Notes under the pieces: model-generated
Databases searched by the model: none
Told to the model about the DNA's origin: nothing
What the model saw: the letters and a program-made list of their open reading frames with translations, nothing else
Position numbers and translations under genes: made by a program
From: Merdiplasma sp045118075
Lineage (GTDB): Bacteria; Bacillota; Clostridia; Lachnospirales; Lachnospiraceae
Reading direction: 5' to 3'
Assembly (NCBI GenBank): GCA_045118075.1
Contig: JBGUOI010000116.1
Location: 1-27,902 of the forward strand
DNA length: 27,902 nt
Part shown: piece by piece, positions 16,970 through 25,146 of the stretch
How positions within the stretch are numbered: the first letter of the stretch is position 1
Layout: every line of letters begins with the position of its first letter

Positions 16970-17241
16970 GATCAGATACATAGATCAAACCGCGGTACCA
17001 CCCGGATTGCCGCAGATGCGGCCTCTTAGCAGCACTCAGCCAAGTGCTTCGCCATGATAACGGGGCGCTTCCGGACCCCCCTACGCAGAGCCTGTCTTTG
17101 GTGTTCTGCAACTACCCGCAGGACGTTCAGGGGATCTGCTCCGGTACGAGACTGCCCATCCGCACACACACCGGCTCACACCAACCGCCGGCTCTCTGAA
17201 GTAGTCATCAGAGGGCATAATACCATCATCGCATTTACACG
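16924..17241 (-). promoter_or_regulatory. T-box leader (tRNA-sensing riboswitch)
   Basis: On the minus strand the leader has an AGAGAG element followed by a hairpin of the GGTTGGTGTGAGCC type (stem I upper part), a small stem III (GCACT...AGTGC), the T-box sequence GGGTGGTACCGCGG (complement of 16990-17003), and a terminator ending 17 bases before the IPMS-like start codon. Uncharged tRNA would stabilise the antiterminator and switch the operon on. The specifier codon is not certain. One fold pairs GGUA with UACC and UGCCC with GGGCA, leaving a loop with CUC (Leu; complement of 17148-17150). Other folds give CGU or UGG. Confidence 0.93.
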
Positions 17242-17247
17242 AGTGTC

Positions 17248-17276
17248 AGTGTATCCAAAAAAGCGCCGTTTGTCAA
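17248..17276 (-). promoter_or_regulatory. Sigma-70-type promoter of the T-box operon
   Basis: On the minus strand a consensus TTGACA (complement of 17271-17276) is followed by a 17-base spacer and TACACT (complement of 17248-17253). The transcript would start near 17241, just ahead of T-box stem I. The leader is therefore about 330 bases long, counted from there to the first start codon. Confidence 0.7.
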
Positions 17277-17288
17277 GGCTTTTCTCAT

Positions 17289-17325
17289 AGGTGCCTGACC
17301 CTTTTCGTACTTTAAAGTGCAAAAT
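17289..17325 (+). repeat. Short dispersed palindromic element, copy B
   Basis: The head AGGTGCCTGACCC (17290-17302) is the inverse of the head in copy A at 7877-7915. The tail TTTTCGTACTTTAAAGTGCAAAA runs in the same direction as in copy A and contains the palindrome ACTTTAAAGT. It lies between the flavoprotein stop codon and the T-box promoter, so it may also serve as a hairpin at the end of the flavoprotein transcript. Confidence 0.6.
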
Positions 17326-17327
17326 TC

Positions 17328-19301
17328 TTATGCCGCTTCATCTTCGGCTGCGGCCTCGGCCGCATAGGCGGCCGCGTTCTGTCCGGCGATCCGCCCGAAT
17401 ACGACGAAATCTGCCACGGCGTTGCCGCCCAGCCGGTTGGCTCCATGCACTCCGCCGGTCACTTCTCCGGCTGCGAACAGGCCGTCGATCGGATTGCCCT
17501 GCGTATCGATCACTTCTGCCTGCGGATCGATCTTCAGGCCGCCCATCGTGTGATGGATCCCTGCCGTCACTTTGATCGCATAATACGGCGCGCTGTCTAA
17601 AGGAGCTGCAAAGCTTGTCCTGCCAAATTGTTTGTCTTCTTTGGCTTTTACGCACTCGTTCTAGTCATTCATGGTCCGGGCAAAGGTTTCGGGATCGATT
17701 TCCAGGGCCTTGGCAAGCTCTTCATAAGTCTCGCCCTGAACGGTAAAGCCTTTGCTGATATATCCCTGGATCACGGCGGATGCATCGGCCATCGCCTGGT
17801 CTACGATCAGATAACTGTAACTTCCGGTCTGGGCGATCTCTGCCGCGGAGACGGCATCGCGTGTTCCGACTTCGTCGGTGAAGCGCTCTCCCTCCTGATT
17901 GACCAGGATGGCGCCGTCGCCGCGCAGGCCTTCCGTGATCAGGGCTGCAGTATTGGCTTCGACCGTGGGATGGATCTGGATCTGATCCATATCAACGGTA
18001 TCTGCTCCGACCGCCTGGGCGATCTCGATCCCCTGGCCGAGAGCGCCCGGTGCGTTGGTCGTCATAAAGCCGGCAAGCTCGGGCTTAAGTTCGACCACCT
18101 TCTCAAGGTTTGCCCCGAAGCCGCCTGTGGCAAGCACTACGGCGTCCGCCCGTATCGTGATCTTCTCGCCGTTTTCGCCCTCGGCCTCAATGCCGGCCGC
18201 GGCATCGTCATCCATCATGACCGCGGTGGCTGTTGTATTAAGAAGCACCTCAATGCCGCGCTCTTTAAGATTTTCTTCAAGGATCGGCACGATATAGGAA
18301 CCGACCGGAATGACTTTTCCTTCCTCATCCACCGGGCGGTGGATCCTCTTAACTGATGCTCCGCCGAAACTGGAAACGTTGTTCAGATGTGCGCCGATGC
18401 TGTCAAGCCAGTCGATGGCATCCGCACTGTTTCCGACGAGCGTCTCCACCAGATCCATGTCATTCCTGCCCTTTCCTCCGATCAGGGTATCGAGCTCGAA
18501 CAGTTCCTTGCTGTCGAAATAGCCCTCCTGGTTTTCCCGGTATTTCTCCCACTGTTCTTTCACTTCCCCGGCAAGCTTGGTGATCCGGTCGTCATCCGAC
18601 CAGGATTCAGCTGCCGCGGCCAGCTGCTTCTCAACGCCGGCTTCCTCACCGAACTCATTTTCATCCTGCCACAGCGTCTTTGCCGCGTTCAGTCCGCCCG
18701 TTGAACGAATGGAATTGCCGCCGACCATCGGCTGGCTCTCAACGACTATGACATTCATTCCCGCATCCGCCGCCTCGATGGCAGCCGTCATACCGGCGCC
18801 GCCGGCGCCTACGACGACCACATCGGCGTCATATTCCGTCCCGCCTGCAGCTGTCTCGGTCGTATCTTCAGCAGCGCTCTCACTATCCTCTGCCTCCGTC
18901 GAAATTTCGGCAATACTCTCACCGGCTGCTCCGCCAAACGCCGCAGGATCGATGCCTGCCTCCTCGAGTGCTGCGCTCACAGCCTGCTTGATCGCCCTGG
19001 ATGTCATCGTCGCTCCGGAAATATCATCCACATCCAGACTCTGGCTTGCAACGATCTCACCCGGGATGGTCTCGACCGCCACTGTTCCGATGCCGTCTGT
19101 CTCGTTATGGTCTGTCACCTCCACCGAGATGATCTCATCCGGCGATGCGGTCACTTCCACGACCACATCATCCCCGTAGACACCGGGCGCAGATCCCGTC
19201 CGGGTGACCTCCTCACCGAAAGAAGCAGCCGTCATTCCAAGAAGCATGGATGAAGCGCATATAACAGCCATTCTGGTGCGAAAAGATCTGTTCTTCCTCA
19301 T
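17328..19301 (-). pseudogene. Secreted FMN/FAD flavoprotein (fumarate-reductase type) interrupted by in-frame TAG
   Basis: From the ATG at 19301 (GGAGG ten bases upstream; the in-frame GTG at 19310 is too close to the site) the frame has a signal peptide (residues 1-30), then an FMN-binding domain (about 35-115) with the ApbE-type motif 'DDISGAT' (acceptor Thr98). An acidic, Ala-rich linker follows. From about residue 157 comes an FAD-binding domain ('DVVVVGAGGAGMTAAIEAAD', 'GGNSIRSTGGLNAA') like flavocytochrome c and urocanate reductase. Codon 547 (17661-17663) is TAG. The same frame then continues without shift ('NECVKAKEDKQFGR', 'IHHTMGGL', 'GANRLGGNAVADFVVFGR') to a TAA at 17328. Relatives have a Tyr before that Asn, so TAG is probably a one-base change from a Tyr codon. 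The segment after TAG holds active-site His and Arg, so the 546-residue product should be inactive. Substrate unknown. Confidence 0.85.
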
Positions 19302-19343
19302 TTTTGTCACTCCTCCTTCAGATCCTTGTTGTAATTATTCCGG

Positions 19344-20054
19344 TCATCGCCGGACAAGCGTTCCCGCATTCATTGTCAGCGTCACATCGGCGATCTCCAG
19401 CGCCTCGGCGTCATGGGTCACGATAAAGACCGCTGCCCCGTGATCCGCCTCGCTGCGAAGGAGCTTAAGAACAATATCCATATTTTCGTCATCCAGGTCG
19501 GAGGTGGGCTCATCCGCAAAGATCACCTCCGGATGACCGGCGAGTGCCCTGACCGCAGAAAGCCGCCGCAGCTCCCCTCCTGAAAGTTCCCGGGGGTAAA
19601 CGCCGGCAAGATCCGCGATCCCCATCATCTCCAGCAGCCGCAGGCTTTCCGCCTGAAGCTTTTCCGGTTCGGCGCCGCTCCCGGAAGCCGCCTTCTCCTG
19701 CCTGCCGCGATAGATTCCGTGCGCGATCAGAATGTTCTCCATGACGGTCAGCGTATAGAGAACGCCCGAAGACTGCGGAATCATCCCGAAGCTGAGGTTC
19801 CGGAACTTTGACAGGGCATCGTCGTTCATTGCGTAAATATCATTTCCGTCTGCTGTAATCGTACCGCCATCGGGCCGAAGAAGGCCGCTCATCATATTCA
19901 TCAGCGTAGTCTTGCCGCTGCCGGAGCGGCCTGAAAGCACCGTTACCGTTCCGGGTTCAAGCGTCAGGTCTGTCCGGTTTACGGCGAAGAAGCGATTGCT
20001 TTCCCCTCTGGACCGGAAAAACCATTTTTCGATCTGCTGCGCTTCTATTCTCAT
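19344..20054 (-). CDS. ABC transporter ATPase, LolD/MacB type, of the iron locus
   Basis: The protein has 236 residues. Walker A is 'LSGRSGSGKTTLMN', the signature is 'LSGGELRRLSAVRAL', Walker B is 'VIFADEPTSDLDDEN' and the switch His is in 'VTHDAEAL'. Proteins of this class power MacB/FtsX-type permeases that act mechanically on extracytoplasmic partners rather than as classical importers. The ATG is preceded by AGGAGGGG, 11 bases after the stop of its partner permease at 20066. It is followed after 42 bases by the flavoprotein gene, whose product would be outside the membrane where this transporter acts. Confidence 0.92.
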   Translation of the reverse strand: MRIEAQQIEKWFFRSRGESNRFFAVNRTDLTLEPGTVTVLSGRSGSGKTTLMNMMSGLLRPDGGTITADGNDIYAMNDDALSKFRNLSFGMIPQSSGVLYTLTVMENILIAHGIYRGRQEKAASGSGAEPEKLQAESLRLLEMMGIADLAGVYPRELSGGELRRLSAVRALAGHPEVIFADEPTSDLDDENMDIVLKLLRSEADHGAAVFIVTHDAEALEIADVTLTMNAGTLVRR

Positions 20055-20065
20055 CTGCCCCTCCT

Positions 20066-21265
20066 TTAACCTTCCCTGTATACCGTGCCGGGATCAACCC
20101 CGGAAAGGCGGTGTGATGCATAAAGCGAAGATACCGATCCGGCAGCCGCCGTCAAAACGACCGAAGCTGCTGCCAGAGCGATGATCGTGCCTGCCGAAGG
20201 ACGCAGATAGGGAAGACCCAGTTTCATCTCGATCAGCGTCGTAAACGGAAACAGGATCGCCGAGGTGAGCACAACGCCAAGTATCCCTCCGGCGAGCGAG
20301 CACATTGCGCTCTCTTTGAGAACGATCCGCCCGAGCATCCTTCTCGATGTCCCCAGTACGCGCAGCAGCGCAAATTCCTTTTTCCTTTCATGCGCGATCA
20401 TAACAAATGCGGCAATAAGGATGACCAGGGAAAGCCCCCAGACCGCCCCGATCAGGATGCTTACCGCGGAGGAGACTCCCGCAAGCGATGAGGAGACATC
20501 CGTGATCATGCTTTTGGTCTTCACCGCACTGGCATTTCTCGTGTGACCCTGGATAGCACTGTTGACCTTTCCTATATCGGCGCCTTCACGTACTTTTACA
20601 TAGATCGCCGAAACGACGTCTTCGTCACCGCTTTCTATTGTATGAGAGATTCCCTTTTTCTCAGCGGCCTCAAGCAGGCACTTCATCGTCTCCAGACTGC
20701 AGTAGACAGCGGTATCGAGACCCGTTCCGGTCGCAGCAAGCCGGCCCGTCACATGACAGTTCTCATCATAGATTCTGAGCGTCTCGCCTACATCCGCTTC
20801 CACGTTGGTGCCCACAACAACATCCATTAATCCCAGGCTCCGGCTCGTGCTCTTTTCGATCCACGGCTTAACCGTAAAATCCGTCTCCGGATCAAAGCCG
20901 ATCACCTGGATCTTGACGGAACAGCAGTCCGCCTTGAGCGAAGAGAGAAAGATCTGCGGGGCCGCCGCCTCAACGCCGTCCACTTCTTTTGTCCGCTCCA
21001 GGTTATCGCCGTCCATGTAAAACGCGCCGGTCGTCCCCTGCAGAAGCATGTTCTTAAAGCTGACCTTTGACTGCGCCGAGGACGGTACAACGATAATATC
21101 CGCTCCGAGTCTCGATTCCAGGCTGGCAAGCCCATTTTTCAGGGAAAGGACGAAAACCGACCCTCCGAACACGGCCACGGCCAGAAGCGCTGTCAGAATG
21201 ATCAGCGCAGCGGTCCTTGCCGGCTTTCGGATCAGGTTCTTAAGAGGAAGCTTTTGAATATCCAT
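20066..21265 (-). CDS. FtsX/MacB-type ABC permease, second pair of the iron locus
   Basis: The protein has 399 residues from the ATG at 21265, chosen over an earlier in-frame ATG because AGAGGA lies six bases upstream and the earlier one overlaps the DUF4418 gene. A first membrane helix (about 19-45) is followed by an extracytoplasmic domain of about 200 residues. Three helices then form the FtsX domain, beginning with 'SILIGAVWGLSLVILIAAFVMIA' and including the coupling segment 'HERKKEFALLRVLGTSRRM'. The partner ATPase is encoded immediately downstream. Its position between DUF4418 and the ATPase gene suggests a role in the FTR1/P19 iron pathway, but the substrate is not known. Confidence 0.85.
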   Translation of the reverse strand: MDIQKLPLKNLIRKPARTAALIILTALLAVAVFGGSVFVLSLKNGLASLESRLGADIIVVPSSAQSKVSFKNMLLQGTTGAFYMDGDNLERTKEVDGVEAAAPQIFLSSLKADCCSVKIQVIGFDPETDFTVKPWIEKSTSRSLGLMDVVVGTNVEADVGETLRIYDENCHVTGRLAATGTGLDTAVYCSLETMKCLLEAAEKKGISHTIESGDEDVVSAIYVKVREGADIGKVNSAIQGHTRNASAVKTKSMITDVSSSLAGVSSAVSILIGAVWGLSLVILIAAFVMIAHERKKEFALLRVLGTSRRMLGRIVLKESAMCSLAGGILGVVLTSAILFPFTTLIEMKLGLPYLRPSAGTIIALAAASVVLTAAAGSVSSLYASHRLSGVDPGTVYREG

Positions 21266-21276
21266 GCCTATTCCTC

Positions 21277-21675
21277 TCATGCCCGGGGCCGGTCAAAGAC
21301 CAGGCCGCCTGCCGCGCACAATGCCGCTGCGGCTGCGATCAGGGTCATTGCCGGACGCATCAGGCTCCGGCAGCGCATCGTCGCCATAGAGCACAGGCCG
21401 ATCAGCATCCCCGGTGTGAAGATCACGAACAGGGCGCCGATGATCATGGCCAGATACAATCCGATGCGTACCCTGGCATCTGTAATGATCAAAGCCGCCA
21501 AAGCTTCTGCCGCGATCACGATCATACCGCCCGTGACTGCTCTGCCTGCCCAGTGGCAGGGGCCGAATGATCCGTCTTCATGAACGCACGGCCTGAAAAA
21601 GGTTATGCTGCCGATCGCGCCGATCACGGCAAGAACAACGATCACGACCGGCCAGACAGAATGTTTTTTCATCAT
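21277..21675 (-). CDS. DUF4418-family membrane protein
   Basis: The protein has 132 residues from the first ATG of a tandem pair at 21675, with GGGG upstream; an ATG at 21708 would overlap the preceding ATPase gene and has no site. There are four hydrophobic segments. Between the first two lies a short loop with the family's conserved cysteines and histidine, 'CVHEDGSFGPCHWAGRA'. The two Cys and the His could bind a metal or heme or be redox-active, but this is inference. DUF4418 proteins are known only from being encoded beside ABC permeases and FTR1-type iron genes in anaerobes. The gene joins the first ABC module (21689-25126) to the second (19344-21265). Confidence 0.75.
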   Translation of the reverse strand: MMKKHSVWPVVIVVLAVIGAIGSITFFRPCVHEDGSFGPCHWAGRAVTGGMIVIAAEALAALIITDARVRIGLYLAMIIGALFVIFTPGMLIGLCSMATMRCRSLMRPAMTLIAAAAALCAAGGLVFDRPRA

Positions 21676-21688
21676 ATTTTCCCCATTT

Positions 21689-22363
21689 TTACTTTCCGAA
21701 ATTCTCATTGATCACTTCTCTGGCAACGCGCCCGTGCTCGAGTATGATGGTTCGCTGGGCAGCTTCCGCCACCTCCGGATCATGGGTGACCACGATCAGC
21801 GTCGTTCCCTCCTCATGAAGCTGCCTGAACAGATCGAGCACGATGTTCTCGTTTGCCTCGTCCAGATTGCCTGTCGGCTCATCTGCCAGAATCAGCTCGG
21901 GGTGATTGATCAGGGCTCTGGCCACGCAGACGCGCTGCTGTTCGCCGCCGGAGAGCTGGCTGGGAAGATGTTTTGCCCTCTCCCTCAGGCCGACCCGTCC
22001 GAGGGCCTCCAAAGCTTCCTCCTCATCCGGCATGGAGTGATAGTACTGGCTGACCATGACATTCTCTACGGCAGTCAGATACGTGACCATATGAAACTGC
22101 TGGAAGATCAGGCCGATCTTGTCGCGCCTGATATCCGTCAGTGCCTTGCTGCTCTCCTTTGAGATATCCACGCCGTCAAGCAGGACCTCCCCCATGGTCG
22201 GCTTATCCATGCAGCCGATAATATTCATCATCGTACTCTTTCCGGAGCCGGACGGTCCCATAATGGCGACCCACTCGCCTTTTTCGACTTTGATATTGAC
22301 CTTGTCGAGCGCCTTGAGTTCCCCGTAGATCTTAGAGACATCCTTCAGTTCAAGAAGACTCAT
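21689..22363 (-). CDS. ABC transporter ATPase, MacB/LolD type, first module of the iron locus
   Basis: The protein has 224 residues with Walker A 'MGPSGSGKSTMMN', Q-loop 'FQQFHMVTYL', signature 'LSGGEQQRVCVARAL', Walker B 'LILADEPTGNLDEAN' and switch 'VTHDPEVA'. It is the energy-coupling subunit for the two permeases encoded just upstream (22369-23829 and 23831-25126), which would form a heterodimeric membrane part. The equivalent set in Campylobacter is Cj1661-Cj1663, next to p19. The ATG lies five bases after the permease stop codon, and AAGGAG lies at the end of the permease gene. Confidence 0.93.
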   Translation of the reverse strand: MSLLELKDVSKIYGELKALDKVNIKVEKGEWVAIMGPSGSGKSTMMNIIGCMDKPTMGEVLLDGVDISKESSKALTDIRRDKIGLIFQQFHMVTYLTAVENVMVSQYYHSMPDEEEALEALGRVGLRERAKHLPSQLSGGEQQRVCVARALINHPELILADEPTGNLDEANENIVLDLFRQLHEEGTTLIVVTHDPEVAEAAQRTIILEHGRVAREVINENFGK

Positions 22364-22368
22364 TTCAC

Positions 22369-23829
22369 TTATTCTCCTTTCAGAACGATCGCCGGATCAA
22401 TTGCCAGCGCTTTTTTAATGGGCATCATGCAGGACACGGCCGCGACCGCCATGGACAGAATGACTGTAGCGGGCAGCAGGGCCGGCCAGAATGTGATGGA
22501 CGATCCGAACACATTGACACTGACGACCTGTGCAAAAACAAACCCCAGAGCCGCTCCGATCAGGCCTCCCAGGCCTCCCAGGAAGATGCCCTCACCCAGG
22601 AATTCTTTTCGGATGGATCCGTCCGATGCGCCGAGGGCTTTGCGAAGCCCGATCTCCCTGCGCCGCTCGGAGACCACCGCCATCATCGTCGTCGAGACAC
22701 AGATCATGGTCAGGAGCAGCACGACGACCGTCACCAGAAATACCAGCGACTGCAGTTTGCCCAGAACGGAAGTTTCCGAACGGGTCACCCTCTTTACCAG
22801 CCTGGCGTTAACGGGCAGTCCCGATTCACTGATTGCATCCACATATTTTTCCAGCGTATCGGCCGGAGCCGCAACAGACAGCTCGGCGACATCAAGTGTT
22901 TCATCCCCTGTCAGCTTTTCCAGGTCCTCTAAAGACATGTAAATATAGGATTCTTCTTCTCCGCCGGTCACAAGGATGCCGGTCACCGTGTAGTTTTCCT
23001 CCGCTGTCCGGGGCGAAGCTTTTTCTTCGGAAACAGCCTGGTTAAGTGCATCTACGGCCGCCTGGGAAGAGATCGTGGCTCCGGAGAGGGCATCGATTCC
23101 ATCCCCTAAAGTTACCGGCAGCGTCTTTCCGATAAACTGCTGCTTAAATTCTTTGTCTTCTCCGACCCTGGCTCCGATCTCCGGCGTCTGGGAGGAAGCG
23201 TCGATCGTAAGAGAGGAGATCTTTCCTTCCTCGTCCAGCTCCGCTTCCACGGTTACCGCAGCATCATTGAAACCAACCGCGCTGCCCGAGAGCTTTGCAC
23301 CGGCCACCCAATCCGCGGACGCGTCCGCGTTTTCTGTGACAGTCGGCTTAAAGGAAAGTGTTACATTGCTGCCGACCTTCACCCCGATCGTTTCAGCGAT
23401 CTCCTTTCCGACCAGGATCTCGCGGGTATTTGAAGGATATTCCCCCTCCACGCTGAAATACGGGCTCGTCTTCACTACCTGGGAAAAATCGGTCCCGGCC
23501 GTCGTAAAGGACTGCTGGCGGCTGGTCATGTCAAGTCTCACATAGCGGTAGGGAGAAGCACCTACCAGCTCATCTTCCGGGATCTTTTCCAACGCCTGTG
23601 AGAGCACGTCCTGCGTCAGGGAAGAGTCCTCTCCCGGCAGAAAGATCAGGTTGGCTCCGTAGGAACGGAACTGTGCCCCCATCTGCCGCGGGACGTCATA
23701 GCAGATCGTCACCAGTCCGGAAAGGATGGCCGCGCCTACTCCGATGGACAAAAGCGCGATCAGCATGCGTGAGCGTCTTCGGAGCAGGGATGCCGTTACC
23801 ATTCTCAAAAACATTTTTCTTTTTGTCAT
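22369..23829 (-). CDS. MacB/FtsX-type permease with an inserted FMN-binding domain
   Basis: The protein has 486 residues from the ATG at 23829, preceded by GGAGGG; the stop of the upstream permease ends one base before. Residues about 20-45 form the first membrane helix. The extracytoplasmic domain first follows the MacB pattern ('REILVGKEIAETIGVKVGSN'). From about 180 to 267 it then carries an RnfG-like FMN-binding domain: 'GSAVGFNDAAVTVEAELDEE', 'SSQTPEIGARVG' and 'DALSGATISSQAAVDALN', with ApbE acceptor Thr252. The MacB domain resumes at 'NYTVTGILV'. Three C-terminal helices (about 360-480) contain the FtsX coupling segment 'SERRREIGLRKALGAS'. A covalently bound FMN inside an ABC permease suggests electron transfer to a substrate or partner, such as iron reduction outside the membrane. 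That role is inference. Confidence 0.88.
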   Translation of the reverse strand: MTKRKMFLRMVTASLLRRRSRMLIALLSIGVGAAILSGLVTICYDVPRQMGAQFRSYGANLIFLPGEDSSLTQDVLSQALEKIPEDELVGASPYRYVRLDMTSRQQSFTTAGTDFSQVVKTSPYFSVEGEYPSNTREILVGKEIAETIGVKVGSNVTLSFKPTVTENADASADWVAGAKLSGSAVGFNDAAVTVEAELDEEGKISSLTIDASSQTPEIGARVGEDKEFKQQFIGKTLPVTLGDGIDALSGATISSQAAVDALNQAVSEEKASPRTAEENYTVTGILVTGGEEESYIYMSLEDLEKLTGDETLDVAELSVAAPADTLEKYVDAISESGLPVNARLVKRVTRSETSVLGKLQSLVFLVTVVVLLLTMICVSTTMMAVVSERRREIGLRKALGASDGSIRKEFLGEGIFLGGLGGLIGAALGFVFAQVVSVNVFGSSITFWPALLPATVILSMAVAAVSCMMPIKKALAIDPAIVLKGE

Positions 23830-23830
23830 A

Positions 23831-25126
23831 TCAATGCCCTCCATGCAGTACCAGTGCAGGCCTCAGCCTAAGCACCATCCTGATCGCGGGCAGCGACCCG
23901 GCCAGAGTGACCAGTGTGATCAGGCCGGCCACGATGGGGATCACCATCACCTTCATCTCGATCGCCGAGCCGAAAACGCTGCGTCCGATCAGCTGCGCAA
24001 AACCAAAGCCGAGGAAATAGCCGCTCACGCCGCCGATCAGCGCCGTGATCAGAATCTCGATCATAATGACTCCGGTGATGGAACGGTCCCTGGCGCCGAT
24101 CGCCTTCAACAGTCCGATCTCCTGGGAACGCTCCATCACGCTGGCTGTGACCAGGTTGGAAATGCCAAGGGCAGAGCCGATCAGACTCATGGCCGTGATC
24201 AGAATCATCAAAAGCTGCGTCTTGTCCAGGATCGCGCCTTCGCTTTCTGCCACCTGACGGACGGCATTTGCAGAAGAATTCGTGATCGCTTCCTGAATCT
24301 GGTAACAGATCGCGCTGACATAAGCCGTGCAGTACCAGGTCTCATAGTCGCGGCTGCTCAAGGCTGCAGGATTTCTTGCCGCTCTGCGCGCCAGCTCGTT
24401 ATCCGGCGTCGTGATCGCGGATACTTCGATAGAATCTACTTTATTCTCACGGTCCGTCAGCTCCTGTACCAGGTCAAGCGAACCGAGCAGCTGCATGTCC
24501 TCATCCGAACCCGCATCATAGATGCCGACAATTTTTACCTGCTTTTCACCGGCGCTTCCGGTCAGAGTCAGCGTATCTCCCGGATGCCAGTTTTCCTGCT
24601 GAGCCAGAAGGGTTCCCGCCATGACCTGGCCGGCGGCGTCTTCGTCCGACTCGTCGATCCACGATCCTTCCGGCAGATCCCACCAGCTTCGCATGTCCGT
24701 CATGCCGGCATCCAGTTCCTCCCCCGTCGGCAGGGACAGATGATGGTTAAACCACGATCCGGTGATCTTTACCGCATCGCCGCCGTTCACCGTCACCTGG
24801 GCATCCAGGAAGGGCGTAAAATCCACGATATTGAAAGCCCAGAAGATGGTTTTGAGTTTTCCGAGTTCATCTTCATTCAGATAAGAAGCGCCTAAAGCTT
24901 CCCCTTCTCCGACATCGTAGATGTCCTTGAGCAGGGAGGAGTCCTTCGGCTTTACCACAATGTTGGCGCCGTAAGTCTTCAGCTCCTGGTTTACTTTATC
25001 TCCCACATCCAGCATGACATTGAGCATACCGGTCGCGAGGGAAGCTCCCAGCGCGATCGTCAGGGCGATCAGCAGCATCTTCCCTCTCTGATGGAACAGG
25101 ACGCCGCGAATCATCTTAAACAGCAT
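23831..25126 (-). CDS. MacB/FtsX-type ABC permease, first module of the iron locus
   Basis: The protein has 431 residues from the ATG at 25126 with AGGAGG nine bases upstream. A first membrane helix (about 15-38) is followed by a long extracytoplasmic domain and three helices of the FtsX domain, with 'MERSQEIGLLKAIGARDRSI' as the coupling segment. The extracytoplasmic domain has two notable aromatic/His stretches, 'GSWFNHHLSLP' and 'MRSWWDLPEGSW'. Unlike its partner (22369-23829) it carries no FMN domain. The genes are 20 bases downstream of the DUF2318 gene, in the same order as in P19/FTR1 loci of Campylobacter and other anaerobes, so it probably works in the same iron pathway. Confidence 0.88.
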   Translation of the reverse strand: MLFKMIRGVLFHQRGKMLLIALTIALGASLATGMLNVMLDVGDKVNQELKTYGANIVVKPKDSSLLKDIYDVGEGEALGASYLNEDELGKLKTIFWAFNIVDFTPFLDAQVTVNGGDAVKITGSWFNHHLSLPTGEELDAGMTDMRSWWDLPEGSWIDESDEDAAGQVMAGTLLAQQENWHPGDTLTLTGSAGEKQVKIVGIYDAGSDEDMQLLGSLDLVQELTDRENKVDSIEVSAITTPDNELARRAARNPAALSSRDYETWYCTAYVSAICYQIQEAITNSSANAVRQVAESEGAILDKTQLLMILITAMSLIGSALGISNLVTASVMERSQEIGLLKAIGARDRSITGVIMIEILITALIGGVSGYFLGFGFAQLIGRSVFGSAIEMKVMVIPIVAGLITLVTLAGSLPAIRMVLRLRPALVLHGGH

Positions 25127-25146
25127 TAGTCTTCGCCTCCTTCATC

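Noticed and set aside
16908..17111. N-terminal extension of the IPMS-like protein
   Set aside because: It would translate the T-box antiterminator and terminator; the ATG at 16907 has a consensus ribosome binding site.
17661..17663. TAG in the flavoprotein read as pyrrolysine
   Set aside because: The flavoprotein is not a methylamine methyltransferase, the position is normally Tyr, and no pyrrolysine genes are visible. A simple nonsense mutation is more likely.
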